Below are positions 1 to 8,591 of a DNA stretch of 64,000 nt, piece after piece. This DNA is from JBDUDK01 sp040002995 (lineage in GTDB: Bacteria > Actinomycetota > Acidimicrobiia > Acidimicrobiales > Ilumatobacteraceae). The notes beneath the pieces were generated by a model. It was not told the DNA's origin, ran no database searches, and saw only the letters and a list, made by a program, of their open reading frames with translations. The position numbers were made by a program, and so were the translations under genes. How positions within the stretch are numbered: the first letter of the stretch is position 1; the number at the start of each line of letters is the position of its first letter. The DNA is taken from assembly GCA_040002995.1 (NCBI GenBank), contig JBDUDK010000075.1:1-64000 (forward strand), read 5' to 3'.

Positions 1-1759
1 CGACGTGACCCTCGAACTCCTTGAAGATCTGGTCGTAGCTCTTGCCGACGATGTTTGCCAGCACATTGAGCCGGCCTCGGTGCGCCATCCCGAACACCGT
101 GCCGTCGAGATCGTCGTCGGCCGCGGCCGACAGCACCGCGTCGAGAATCGGAATCGCCGACTCTGCGCCCTCGAGACCGAAGCGCTTCACCCCCACGTAT
201 TTCGTAGCGAGGAATTTCTCGAACGCCTCGGCAGCGTTCAACCGTCCGAGGATGTGATGCAGCGCTTCGGACGCGAGGCGAGTGTCCACACCCTCGACCT
301 TGGCCTGAATCCACCGTTGTTCGTCAGGGTCCTGGATGTGCATGTACTCGATGCCGACCGTCCGGCAGTACGCGTCGCGCAGGATGTGAAGAATCTCGCC
401 GAGCGGCAGTTTGTCGACGCCCGCGAGACCGCCGGTGAGGAACTCGCGATCGAGATCCCAGATCGTGAGCCCGTACTTCGCGGGATCGAGCTCGGAATGC
501 ATCTTCGGCTCTTTCCAGCGCAAGGGATCGAGATCGGCGATGAGGTGGCCGCGCACTCTGTGCGTGCGGATGAGCGTCGCCACCTGCATCTGCTTGTGGA
601 GGAGAGCCTCCTCCCGGTCGATCGGGTTGACGTCCTTGCGCCACTGCACCGCTTCGTAGGGCACCCCGAGGCTCTGGAACACCGTCGAGTAGAAACCGTG
701 CTCGCCCACGAGCAGTTCGTGGACCCGTTGCAAGAACAGTCCGGATTCGGCCCCTTGAATGACGCGGTGGTCGTAAGTCGAGGTGATCGTCACGACCTTG
801 GAGACGCCGAACTCGGCGAGCGCCTGCTCATCGGTGCCTTCGAATTCGGCGGGATAGTCGATCGCGCCGACACCGACGATGACGCCTTGACCGCTCATCA
901 GACGGGGAACCGATTGGACGGTGCCGATCGTTCCCGGATTGGTGAGCGAGACAGTGGCACCCTGGAAATCGGCGATCGTCAGCTTGTTCGTGCGGACCTT
1001 GCGGATCAGGTCCTCGTACGCGGCGAGGAACTCCGCAAACGAGAGGGTGTCGGCGTCACGGAGCACGGGGACGACCAACGTGTGGCTGCCGTCGGCCTTC
1101 GTGACATCGACCGCGAGACCCATGTTCACATGCTCGTGATGGATCACGCGGGGCGATCCGTCGGCGCCTTCGACAAACGCGGAGTTCATCACCGGCACCC
1201 CGTCGGCGATGGCGCGCACGACCGCGTAGCCGATGAGGTGGGTGAAGCTGACCTTGCCCTTGCCCGAGCGGCCGAGGTAGCCGTTGATCACGCGGCGGTT
1301 GACCTCGAGCAGCTTCGCCGGCACGTTGCGGAAGCTCGTGGCCGTCGGGACGGTAAGACTCTTGGCCATGTTGGCGACGATCGCGGCCCCGGCGCCGCGG
1401 ATCGGCTCCCCGACGGCCTCGACGCTCGCGGCCGGCTCGGCCAACGGAGTAGCCGGCTCGGCCAACGGAGTAGCCGGCTCGGCCAACGGAGTAGCCGGCT
1501 CGGCCAACGGGGTAGACGGAGCCGGACCCGGAGCCAACGCCACCGGTGCGGGCGGACTCGGTGTGGGCGTAGGTGGCGGCGTGGGCGCGGCGGCCGGCGC
1601 GGGTTGCGGCGCCGTTGCCGCTGCCACGGCCGGCCGATAGTCCTCGAAGAACTCCCGCCAGCTCTCACCTACCGACGATGGGCTCGACCGGAACTGCTCG
1701 TACATCTCCTCGACGAGCCACGCGTTCGGTCCGAACACATCTGGTTGCTCGTCGGCCAC
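1..1759 (-). CDS. kgd: Multifunctional 2-oxoglutarate decarboxylase/dehydrogenase Kgd, N-terminal part (3' end outside window)
   Basis: The minus strand encodes the first ~586 residues of the actinobacterial fused E2/E1 enzyme of the TCA cycle; the rest runs off the left edge. Start GTG at 1759 gives an N-terminus with FGPNAWLVEEMYEQF, matching the peptide that opens mycobacterial Kgd. A Pro/Ala/Glu-rich linker follows, containing a 21-bp tandem repeat. An acyltransferase-like domain ends with TYDHRVIQGAESG, and the start of the thiamine-dependent E1 part includes RLNVLANIVGKSYDQ at the window edge. Family knowledge: the full protein is about 1230 residues and works with E3 and GarA in 2-oxoglutarate oxidation. 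A long plus-strand reading frame covers the same DNA and is a shadow. The gene diverges from the lipoprotein gene at 1926. Confidence 0.95.
   Translation of the reverse strand, partial: MADEQPDVFGPNAWLVEEMYEQFRSSPSSVGESWREFFEDYRPAVAAATAPQPAPAAAPTPPPTPTPSPPAPVALAPGPAPSTPLAEPATPLAEPATPLAEPATPLAEPAASVEAVGEPIRGAGAAIVANMAKSLTVPTATSFRNVPAKLLEVNRRVINGYLGRSGKGKVSFTHLIGYAVVRAIADGVPVMNSAFVEGADGSPRVIHHEHVNMGLAVDVTKADGSHTLVVPVLRDADTLSFAEFLAAYEDLIRKVRTNKLTIADFQGATVSLTNPGTIGTVQSVPRLMSGQGVIVGVGAIDYPAEFEGTDEQALAEFGVSKVVTITSTYDHRVIQGAESGLFLQRVHELLVGEHGFYSTVFQSLGVPYEAVQWRKDVNPIDREEALLHKQMQVATLIRTHRVRGHLIADLDPLRWKEPKMHSELDPAKYGLTIWDLDREFLTGGLAGVDKLPLGEILHILRDAYCRTVGIEYMHIQDPDEQRWIQAKVEGVDTRLASEALHHILGRLNAAEAFEKFLATKYVGVKRFGLEGAESAIPILDAVLSAAADDDLDGTVFGMAHRGRLNVLANIVGKSYDQIFKEFEGHV
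1431..1514 (-). repeat. Four tandem 21-bp repeats in the kgd linker
   Basis: Four consecutive 21-bp units begin at 1431, 1452, 1473 and 1494. The first three are identical and the fourth has one substitution. They are in frame and encode a seven-residue TPLAEPA-type motif four times in the flexible linker between the N-terminal peptide and the acyltransferase-like domain. The length is a multiple of three, so copy-number change would alter linker length without breaking the frame. Confidence 0.9.
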
Positions 1760-1925
1760 GGCGGCGGATCGTATCGGCTCGGTGTCTCGGCGGCCCTGCC
1801 CCCGTGTCGAAACCTCGCCCGAGCCCGACGTTCCCCGAACTCTTGCGCAGCGGTGTTGGCCTGGAGACACGTTTCGAGGCTTCATGCGTTTCGGTATTTT
1901 CGCAAGCGCTGGCTATGGTATTGCC

Positions 1926-2306
1926 ATGACCTCGTTGAAGCGCTCCGTCGTGGCCGCGGTGAGCGCGGCGCCGCTGCTGCTCCTCACCGCCTGTGGAGGC
2001 AGTGGGAGTGGGTCGAGCAGTGCTCCCCCGTCCGACGCCGACCTCGTCGTCATCGGCAAGGAGTACAAGTTCGACAAGGCCGAGTACACCGTGAAGGCCG
2101 GTTCGGTGAAGATCTCCTACACCGACAAAGGGACGCTGACGCACTCGCTCATCGTTGAGGGTTTCCCCGGATCCAAGATGAACCTCGGACCGGGTCAGAC
2201 CAAGACGAAGACCGTCACGCTGCCCGCGGGTACCTACAAGCTCTATTGCGATCTGTCTGGTCACGAGGCGCTCGGGATGAAGTCGGTGCTCGTGGTGCAA
2301 GCCTGA
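1926..2306 (+). CDS. Cupredoxin-like lipoprotein (type 1 copper protein)
   Basis: A 126-residue secreted protein. The N-terminus is a lipoprotein signal (MTSLKR, hydrophobic stretch, lipobox LLTAC), then a Gly/Ser linker and one cupredoxin domain. Candidate type 1 copper ligands are in the usual order: His in the TLTHS segment, then Cys, His and Met in the C-terminal YC...SGHEALGM loop. It is probably an outer-face-anchored electron carrier or copper-binding protein. ATG 1926 is chosen because it directly precedes the signal peptide; the frame stays open upstream but does not look coding. A related lipoprotein lies at 43303-43749. The 3' end converges on the next gene with a gap of only 6 bases. 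Confidence 0.85.
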   Translation: MTSLKRSVVAAVSAAPLLLLTACGGSGSGSSSAPPSDADLVVIGKEYKFDKAEYTVKAGSVKISYTDKGTLTHSLIVEGFPGSKMNLGPGQTKTKTVTLPAGTYKLYCDLSGHEALGMKSVLVVQA

Positions 2307-2312
2307 GCATGC

Positions 2313-3074
2313 TCAGGGTTTGACGATCTCCCACATGATGAGGAAGATCACCCACAGGCCGAAGCCCGCGATGAGCACGTTCTGCACGGAGTCGTAGGCA
2401 ACGTTGAGACCCTTCTTGGGCTCGGTCTTCCAGGGCATCAGGCCGAGGGCGTTGAGCTCGAGGACGGCAATCAACACCAGCGCCACGATCCAGTAGAAGG
2501 CGAACTTGCCGCTCGACATCTCGCCGAGATACGGCGCGTGCGACTTGAACACCATGAACCAGACCATCGCTATGGAGAAAAGCGTGTTCTGGCGCGACGC
2601 CATCGCACCTCTCCGCGCCGCGGCTGCGGCCGCTGGATCGGCCGGATGGCCGGCGTATACGTTGGCCGCGTTGGCGAGGACGATCTTCTGATTAGGCCAG
2701 ATGACCCCCCACACGTTCAACAGCATGATCGTGCCGAGAAGCATTCCCGTGACGATGCCGCTGTTGCTCGCGTCTTTGAGTCCCGCGTCGAAATAATCCT
2801 TCGTATACCCCGCGATGATGATGCCGGTGAGGAACGTCCCGAGCGCGGCCCAGCGGAACCACCACAGCGCCCGGCGCGTGACTTTGTCGATGGCGAGGTT
2901 GCGGGCTTTCGCATCGTCGCCGAACTCGGCATAGGCCGGGACTTGCACGAAGTTGAAGAAGTAGAGCAACCCGATCCAAGTGACGCCTAGCAGGATGTGG
3001 AGCCACCGAAAGCCGAACCCCGACAATCCCGCCCGACTGAAGAAGCTCTGCGACTCTGACGCGAACAGCACCAC
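2313..3074 (-). CDS. Six-helix membrane protein resembling the PuuD / urate-oxidase N-terminal membrane domain
   Basis: About 253 residues with six predicted membrane helices. Helix 1 contains RWLHILLGVTWIG; later segments include NVWGVIWPNQ and ASRQNTLFSIAMVWFM, which resemble the membrane domain of PuuD-type urate hydroxylases and related haem-binding proteins. The cytochrome-c tail of PuuD is absent, so urate oxidation cannot be assumed. GTG 3074 is preferred because a GGGGGGT stretch lies just upstream; the frame is open to an ATG at 3140. It diverges from ettA. Confidence 0.65.
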   Translation of the reverse strand: MVLFASESQSFFSRAGLSGFGFRWLHILLGVTWIGLLYFFNFVQVPAYAEFGDDAKARNLAIDKVTRRALWWFRWAALGTFLTGIIIAGYTKDYFDAGLKDASNSGIVTGMLLGTIMLLNVWGVIWPNQKIVLANAANVYAGHPADPAAAAAARRGAMASRQNTLFSIAMVWFMVFKSHAPYLGEMSSGKFAFYWIVALVLIAVLELNALGLMPWKTEPKKGLNVAYDSVQNVLIAGFGLWVIFLIMWEIVKP

Positions 3075-3166
3075 CGTGCACCCCCCATAGGACTCCCTCG
3101 TGACGCGCGCCGACCGTAGCACCACGCCTCGCAAGTACATCGAGACCCGTTAGCGTCCCGGACGAA

Positions 3167-4843
3167 ATGGCACCGCAGTTCATCTACACCACGTACAAGC
3201 TCGCTCGCTATTACCCGCCGGATAGAACGGTGCTCGAGAACATCTCGCTGTCGTTCTACCCCGGCGCGAAGATCGGCGTCCTCGGCGCGAACGGCGCGGG
3301 CAAGTCGTCGCTGTTGCGCATCATGGCCGGCCTCGACGACGGCTTCACCGGTGAGGCCAGGCTCACCGGTGGATTCAGCGTCGGGTATCTCGCGCAGGAA
3401 CCGCACCTCGACACGGGCAAGGACGTGATGGGGAATGTGATGGACGGCGTCGGTCCGGTGAAGGCGATCATCGATCGTTACAACGAAGTGCTGGCGATGT
3501 GGGCCGATCCCGATGCCGACTTTGACAAGGTCGGTGCGCTCCAGGCCGAGCTCGAGGACAGGATCAACGCCGCCGACGCATGGAACCTCGAGCGCAACGT
3601 CGAGATCGCCATGGACGCGCTGCGCTGCCCGGCGGGCGACGCCGATGTCGCCCCACTTTCCGGTGGGGAGCGTCGGCGGGTCGCGCTGTGTCGGATTCTC
3701 TTGTCCGCCCCCGATCTTCTGCTGCTCGATGAGCCGACCAACCATCTCGACGCCGAGTCGGTCGCGTGGCTCGAGCGTTTCCTGCAGGACTATGCGGGCA
3801 CCGTCGTGGCGATCACCCACGACCGGTACTTCCTCGACAACGTGGCCCGCTGGATCCTCGAGCTCGACCGAGGGCGAGGCATTCCGTTCGAGGGCAACTA
3901 CTCGAGCTGGCTTGAACAAAAGCAGGCGCGGCTCGCTATCGAGGAGAAACAGTCGTCGGCCCGGCAACGCACACTCGCGCGTGAACTGGAGTGGGTACGC
4001 ATGGCGCCCAAGGCCCGACAGGCCAAGGGCCGCGCCCGCCTCGCCGCCTACGACAAGTTGCAGGCCGATGCCGAGGCCGATCAGGACCGCCTGGATCGGC
4101 TCGAGATCACGATCCCTGCCGGCCCGCGTCTCGGCGACACGGTCATCGACGTGAGCGCTCTGAACAAGGGCTTCGGCGACAGGCTGCTCATCGAAAACCT
4201 CTCGTTCCAGCTGCCGCGAGCGGGCATCGTCGGGGTCATCGGGCCAAACGGCGCGGGCAAGACGACGCTCTTTCGGATGCTCACCGGCCAGGACAAACCC
4301 GACTCCGGCTCGATCACGATTGGCGAGACCGTCGACATGGCCTACGTCGACCAGAGCCGAGACACGCTCAACGACGACAACTCGGTGTACGACGAGATCA
4401 CCGACGGTGTCGAACATATGAAGGTCGGCACGCGCGAGATCCACGGGCGTGCCTATGTCGCGTCGTTCAACTTCAAGGGTTCCGATCAGCAAAAGCGCGT
4501 CGGTGACCTGTCGGGTGGTGAACGCAATCGGGTACACCTCGCCAAGGTCCTCAAGCGGGGCGGCAACGTCCTCCTTCTCGACGAGCCCACCAACGATCTC
4601 GACGTCGACACCCTCCGCGCCCTCGAAGACGCGCTCGAGTCGTTCCCCGGGTGTGCGGTCGTGATCAGCCACGACCGCTGGTTTCTCGACCGGATCGCCA
4701 CGCACGTCCTCGCGTTCGAGGGCGACAGCCAGGTGAGATGGTTCGAGGGCAACTTCACCGAGTACGAGGTCCTGCGGCACAAGGAACTCGGGGCTGCCGC
4801 CGACCAACCGCATCGCATCAAGTACAAGCGCCTGGCTCGATGA
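3167..4843 (+). CDS. ettA: Energy-dependent translational throttle protein EttA (ABC-F ATPase)
   Basis: A 558-residue soluble ABC-F protein with two ATPase cassettes and no membrane segments. Cassette 1 has Walker A GANGAGKSS near residue 43, signature LSGGERRR and Walker B LLLLDEPTNHLDA. Cassette 2 has Walker A GPNGAGKTT near residue 363, signature LSGGERNR and LLLDEPTNDLD. The charged inter-cassette linker and the N-terminus (FIYTTYKLARYYPPDR) are typical of EttA rather than of antibiotic-resistance ABC-F proteins. Family knowledge: EttA binds the ribosomal E site and gates early elongation according to the ATP/ADP ratio. The stop codon overlaps the start of the next gene in an ATGA. Confidence 0.95.
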   Translation: MAPQFIYTTYKLARYYPPDRTVLENISLSFYPGAKIGVLGANGAGKSSLLRIMAGLDDGFTGEARLTGGFSVGYLAQEPHLDTGKDVMGNVMDGVGPVKAIIDRYNEVLAMWADPDADFDKVGALQAELEDRINAADAWNLERNVEIAMDALRCPAGDADVAPLSGGERRRVALCRILLSAPDLLLLDEPTNHLDAESVAWLERFLQDYAGTVVAITHDRYFLDNVARWILELDRGRGIPFEGNYSSWLEQKQARLAIEEKQSSARQRTLARELEWVRMAPKARQAKGRARLAAYDKLQADAEADQDRLDRLEITIPAGPRLGDTVIDVSALNKGFGDRLLIENLSFQLPRAGIVGVIGPNGAGKTTLFRMLTGQDKPDSGSITIGETVDMAYVDQSRDTLNDDNSVYDEITDGVEHMKVGTREIHGRAYVASFNFKGSDQQKRVGDLSGGERNRVHLAKVLKRGGNVLLLDEPTNDLDVDTLRALEDALESFPGCAVVISHDRWFLDRIATHVLAFEGDSQVRWFEGNFTEYEVLRHKELGAAADQPHRIKYKRLAR

Positions 4844-5145
4844 CGCTGCGGATCTTGAGGCTCGTGGTCATGGTCGTATGCGTGACCGCGATCGCGGGGA
4901 TGGTTGCCGGCTCGGTCGCCAACAACGACGGCCTGGCCATCACGAGTGGCCTGGTGGCCGGCGTCGCGGTGGTGGTGCTCATGGCCGCCACGTTTGGTGC
5001 CCGCGAGGCCCTTGCTGGTCCGGTGGACGAGGAGCGGGCGGCGGCTCTCGAGGCTCAGATACAGGCTTTGGTCGACCGTGGAACCGACGAAACGGCGCTG
5101 CGGACGCTGGCCGGCGAGGCCGTCCGGCTCGGCCGAGGCCGATGA
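4840..5145 (+). CDS. Small two-helix membrane protein coupled to ettA
   Basis: 101 residues. Two hydrophobic helices (about residues 5-22 and 30-50) are followed by a soluble, acidic helical tail of about 45 residues (VDEERAAALEAQIQALVDRG). The ATG overlaps the ettA stop as ATGA, so translation is probably coupled and the gene is cotranscribed. I do not recognise the family. Its role is unknown; the position hints at an actinobacterial accessory to ettA, which is inference only. Confidence 0.7.
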   Translation: MTLRILRLVVMVVCVTAIAGMVAGSVANNDGLAITSGLVAGVAVVVLMAATFGAREALAGPVDEERAAALEAQIQALVDRGTDETALRTLAGEAVRLGRGR

Positions 5146-5207
5146 CCTCGCAGTTTTAGGTCTCTTGGCCCTTGATGACAGGGCTGGCGTGACCGATGTG
5201 AAAGTCC

Positions 5208-6551
5208 ATGGGTGCCATGGCCTACGTACCGTGCCCGAGCTGCCGGTTCCTTATCGGTCCGACCGACACGACGTGCCGGTGGTGCAAGCTCGACGTCGAA
5301 GAGGCACGCGCGGCCAAGACCCGCCTGAAGCCACCGGGCGCGGGGGCCAAGGCCGTCGACTTCACTCCGGGAAAGAAGCGTCTGCTCGGCCGGGCGGCCA
5401 AAGAACCCAAAGAACCCAAAGAGCCCAAACCGGAAAAGGTTCGTAAGGCAGACAAACAGCCGGCTGTCGACATCGATGCCGACGCGCTCCGTCCGAAAAA
5501 GCGCTCTCGTGAGCGCGAGGCCGCGACGGCTGTCACGGTGGCCCCCGCCCCCGCGCCTTTGCCGATTCCGCCGGTACCGCCGAGTCCTCCGGTTGCACCT
5601 GTGGCCGCCGCGGCCGCAGTGTTGACGGCCGCGCCTGTGATGGCACCCATGCCCGTGCCGGCGCCCGCGCCGGTTGCCCCGATCCCACCGCCCCCGCCAG
5701 TCATCGCCGCCGCGCCAGTGATCGCGGCCGCGCCGGTCATCACGGCGGCTCCCGCTCCTGTTCAGCAACGGCCGGCTACCGAAATGAGCGTGTTCGCCCG
5801 CCTGGCGGCGCCCGACTATCTCCCGCCCGCCCGAACGGCGCCGCTCGTCGAGGGCTATGTCGCGCCGCTACCGGTCATCGAGACAACTGCTGAGACGGTG
5901 ACCAAACCGGTAAAGGCGGAAAAGGCACCACCCGAACGTCGCCTCCCGCGCCCCGACCACGGGGCGTGGCGATACAAGACCGCCGCGCTCCTCACCTTGG
6001 GGTTCATCGCGGCGTCGATGGCGACGGCGAGCTACGTCTTGAACCGGCCTACGGCAACGACGGTCCCAACGGTCGCCACCACCGTTTCACCCACCACGGC
6101 GGTGGCAGTCGTCCCCATCGCATGGACGTCCTACGCCGCGCCCGACGGCTCGTTCACGGTCGACATGCCCATGGCGCCAACCGTGAAGGCCGCGCCCTCC
6201 GCCGGCGACCCCACGATTACCGAGACCACCTATGACGCCATCGCCGCGGGCACCGCCCTCAAGGTCACGGCGTACCCCCACGCGATCGACGCGAGTCAGG
6301 TCCACGATCTTCTGCAATCGTTCAAGAACAGTGCACTCACCGTGGAGGGCTCGACGCTCCTGACCGAGCAAGAAACCACGATTGGTGGTCGCCCGGCGCT
6401 CACGTACACGGTCGCCCAGACCGACGCGACGCTGTTCTTCACCGAGATCTTCGACGCCGACCGCGTCTACACACTCGTGAGCGCGTTGGGTGCTGACGAC
6501 AGCGTGCGGTTCCTCTCGTCGCTCGTGATCGCGCCTCACGTCGCGAACTAA
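5208..6551 (+). CDS. Zinc-ribbon, Pro/Ala-rich, single-pass membrane protein of unknown function
   Basis: 447 residues in clear modules. Residues 9-27 form a zinc ribbon (CPSC...CRWC). A Lys-rich stretch with KEPKEPKEPK follows, then about 100 residues of low-complexity Pro/Ala/Val. One membrane helix lies near residues 255-275 (TAALLTLGFIAASMATASYV), and the C-terminal ~165 residues are an extracytoplasmic domain opening with WTSYAAPDGSFTVDMP. The domain order suggests a cytoplasmic zinc ribbon linked through the membrane to an exported domain that may sense or stabilise envelope components. ATG 5217 is an alternative start. No function is assigned. Confidence 0.75.
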   Translation: MGAMAYVPCPSCRFLIGPTDTTCRWCKLDVEEARAAKTRLKPPGAGAKAVDFTPGKKRLLGRAAKEPKEPKEPKPEKVRKADKQPAVDIDADALRPKKRSREREAATAVTVAPAPAPLPIPPVPPSPPVAPVAAAAAVLTAAPVMAPMPVPAPAPVAPIPPPPPVIAAAPVIAAAPVITAAPAPVQQRPATEMSVFARLAAPDYLPPARTAPLVEGYVAPLPVIETTAETVTKPVKAEKAPPERRLPRPDHGAWRYKTAALLTLGFIAASMATASYVLNRPTATTVPTVATTVSPTTAVAVVPIAWTSYAAPDGSFTVDMPMAPTVKAAPSAGDPTITETTYDAIAAGTALKVTAYPHAIDASQVHDLLQSFKNSALTVEGSTLLTEQETTIGGRPALTYTVAQTDATLFFTEIFDADRVYTLVSALGADDSVRFLSSLVIAPHVAN

Positions 6552-6586
6552 CTAAACCCCACGGGGCGCCTGCCGATCGGAGCCGT

Positions 6587-6820
6587 ATGGCGACGATGAC
6601 AAAGGCGAAACTTGGTACTCGGGCGGTGATCCGAAGCATCGATCCTGGATGCGCGGCGACCTGCGCGGCGTGTGGCCAAGCCGTGAAGTTTGCGGCCAAG
6701 GTCAAAGCCCAACAGGTGATCTGCAACGTGTACGTGAAGACCAAATGGAACAGGGTGGAGCACTACCACCTCTCGTGCTACATAGCGGCCGGCTCTCCTC
6801 ACGGGAGTGCCGCAGCCTGA
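6587..6820 (+). CDS. Small putative zinc-binding protein
   Basis: 77 residues. A CAACG segment and a downstream HYHLSC segment give a plausible Cys-Cys-His-Cys zinc site in a compact domain with a basic middle. No signal peptide or membrane helix. It follows the zinc-ribbon membrane protein after 35 bases on the same strand, so cotranscription is likely. Family not recognised by name; the cysteine pairing and high-GC third positions support a real gene. Confidence 0.65.
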   Translation: MATMTKAKLGTRAVIRSIDPGCAATCAACGQAVKFAAKVKAQQVICNVYVKTKWNRVEHYHLSCYIAAGSPHGSAAA

Positions 6821-6879
6821 CCGGGACGGCGGCGGTCCCGACCGACAAGGTCGGCCACACTGCCGTCTAGCCTGCGCCG

Positions 6880-7641
6880 GTGTCATCGCTCGCCGCGCTC
6901 GACGACCACGAGTTGGCCGGGCGTCTGGCAGCGGAAGCCGGCGAGTTGTTGGTCGCGCTACGCGCAGAGCTCTTCGGCGCGGGAGCCCGTGCCTGGCAGG
7001 TGATGGACGCGGGCGACGCGCGGGCTCACGAGTTCTTGGTTGAAAACCTCTACAAGGCCCGACCCGATGACGCGGTGCTCAGCGAGGAAGGCCTCGACAA
7101 CCGCCTACGGCTCGACGCCGCACGCGTATGGATCGTTGACCCGCTCGACGGCACGAATGAGTTCGGCGAACGTGGACGCCTCGACTGGGCTGTCCACGTC
7201 GCGCTGGTCGTCGCGGGTACCCCGATCGCTGCTGCGGTCGCACTCCCCGCGCTCGGACAGACATTCGTGACGAGGCCCGCATCCGTGGTACCACCACGCG
7301 TCGACGGACACCGACCGAGGATCGTCACGAGCCGCACCCGTCCTCCCTATGCCACGCTCGTGATCGCCGATGCACTGGGTGCCGACGTCGCGCCGTTGGG
7401 CTCGGCGGGCGCGAAAGCCATGGCCGTGGTCACGGGTGAGGCCGACATCTACGCCCATTCGGGCGGGCAGTACGAGTGGGATTCGGCCGCACCCACGGCC
7501 GTCGCGGCCGCTGCCGGGCTTCACGTCAGCCGGCTCGACGGTTCCCCGCTCGTCTACAACCGCCCCGACCCGTGGCTACCCGACCTCTTGATCTGCCGGC
7601 CAGAGCTGGCGGTCCCCGTGCTGGAGGCTCTGTGGAACTGA
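6880..7641 (+). CDS. cysQ: CysQ-like 3'(2'),5'-bisphosphate nucleotidase / inositol monophosphatase family
   Basis: 253 residues of the lithium-sensitive Mg2+-dependent phosphatase fold. The metal-binding motif WIVDPLDGTNEF lies near residue 85, preceded by the SEEG glutamate. The C-terminal metal site is seen in SGGQYEWDSAAPTAVAAAAG. This matches actinobacterial CysQ, which hydrolyses 3'-phosphoadenosine 5'-phosphate from sulfate assimilation, though other inositol-phosphatase-family substrates are possible. GTG start. The next gene starts inside this one, 10 bases before its stop ends. Confidence 0.8.
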   Translation: MSSLAALDDHELAGRLAAEAGELLVALRAELFGAGARAWQVMDAGDARAHEFLVENLYKARPDDAVLSEEGLDNRLRLDAARVWIVDPLDGTNEFGERGRLDWAVHVALVVAGTPIAAAVALPALGQTFVTRPASVVPPRVDGHRPRIVTSRTRPPYATLVIADALGADVAPLGSAGAKAMAVVTGEADIYAHSGGQYEWDSAAPTAVAAAAGLHVSRLDGSPLVYNRPDPWLPDLLICRPELAVPVLEALWN

Positions 7642-8462
7642 AGGATCTGAAGACGGTGCGTTACGAGGTCGACGCCGATGGCGTCGCTACCGTCACCCTC
7701 GCCCGCCCGCACCGTCACAACGCTTGGACCGGACGGATGCACGCCGAGTACCGATGGTGTCTGGCACGCGCCGAGGGCGACCCGGCGGTGCGCGTCGTCG
7801 TGGTCACCGGTGATGGGGACGCGTTCTGCGTCGGGGCAGATGCCGGTGCGCTTACCAAACACGCAGAGGCCGGTGTGTACGACTCCGGACTGCCAAATGA
7901 AGTCGCCCATCCCGGCTACGGCGTGCGCGACGAGTTCGATCATGATCTCGTCTGGCATTACGGACTGCGCTTTCCGGTGATCATGGCGATCAACGGCGCG
8001 TGCGCCGGCGTCGGCCTGGCCTTGGCCTGCTTCGCCGACCTGCGTTATGCGGTCGCGGGCGCCAAGATCACGACGGCCGCCCCGCGGCTCGGCCTACCCG
8101 CCGAGTACGGCCTCTCGTGGGTGCTCCCCCGGCTCATCGGTGTAACCCGATCGGCCGACCTCCTGCTGACGGGCCGCGTGGTGACCGGAGAGGAGGCCGC
8201 GGCGATCGGCCTCATCAACGGTGTGCTGCCAACTGTGTCTGAGCTTCGCGATCACGTTGGCGCCCTGGCGCACCGGCTTGCCACCGAGGTCTCACCCTCT
8301 GCGCTCCGCGCGACCAAGCACCAGCTCTACGACGACCTTTTGCGGTTTGACGTCGGCGCCTCCGTAGAAGAGGCCACGTCGCTCATGAGCGAGATGATGG
8401 GCGGCGCAGATTTCGCCGAGGGCGTCGCCGCCCTCTTGGCCAAACGCCCGCCGCGCTTCTAG
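7632..8462 (+). CDS. Enoyl-CoA hydratase/isomerase family protein
   Basis: 276 residues of the crotonase fold. The CoA-binding and oxyanion-hole segments are visible as AFCVGADAGAL and NGACAGVGLALACFADLRYA, and the domain ends with the usual helical region. It probably hydrates or isomerises an acyl-CoA in fatty-acid or side-chain breakdown. GTG 7632 is chosen because it starts at the family N-terminus and overlaps the cysQ end; the open frame extends further upstream inside cysQ. The product acyl-CoA is unknown. Confidence 0.85.
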   Translation: MELKDLKTVRYEVDADGVATVTLARPHRHNAWTGRMHAEYRWCLARAEGDPAVRVVVVTGDGDAFCVGADAGALTKHAEAGVYDSGLPNEVAHPGYGVRDEFDHDLVWHYGLRFPVIMAINGACAGVGLALACFADLRYAVAGAKITTAAPRLGLPAEYGLSWVLPRLIGVTRSADLLLTGRVVTGEEAAAIGLINGVLPTVSELRDHVGALAHRLATEVSPSALRATKHQLYDDLLRFDVGASVEEATSLMSEMMGGADFAEGVAALLAKRPPRF

Positions 8463-8547
8463 GGATCAGGAAAAGAACCTCGAAGCGTGTCCTTAGGACA
8501 ACGAACCTTCGAAGCGGTTTCGAGACTTGTGTGCCTCCCAGGTAACG

Positions 8548-8589
8548 AAACCTCGAAACCTCCCGGCCACCCGCGACGTTTCGAGGTTT
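8548..8589. terminator. 12-bp hairpin between convergent genes, possible bidirectional terminator
   Basis: A perfect 12-bp inverted repeat (AAACCTCGAAAC at 8548-8559 and its complement at 8578-8589) encloses an 18-base loop, between the hydratase stop and the stop of the convergent CoA-transferase. There is no U-tract. Diverged copies of the same words lie just upstream at 8475-8525, so this may instead be a repeat element. Confidence 0.5.
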
Positions 8590-8591
8590 GG

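Noticed and set aside
5..2158. 717-codon plus-strand open frame
   Set aside because: It is antisense to kgd, whose minus-strand product matches the family over the full length, including the N-terminal peptide and the E2/E1 motifs.
2987..4813. 608-codon minus-strand open frame
   Set aside because: Antisense to ettA, which has complete ABC-F motifs; the minus frame has no recognisable domain.
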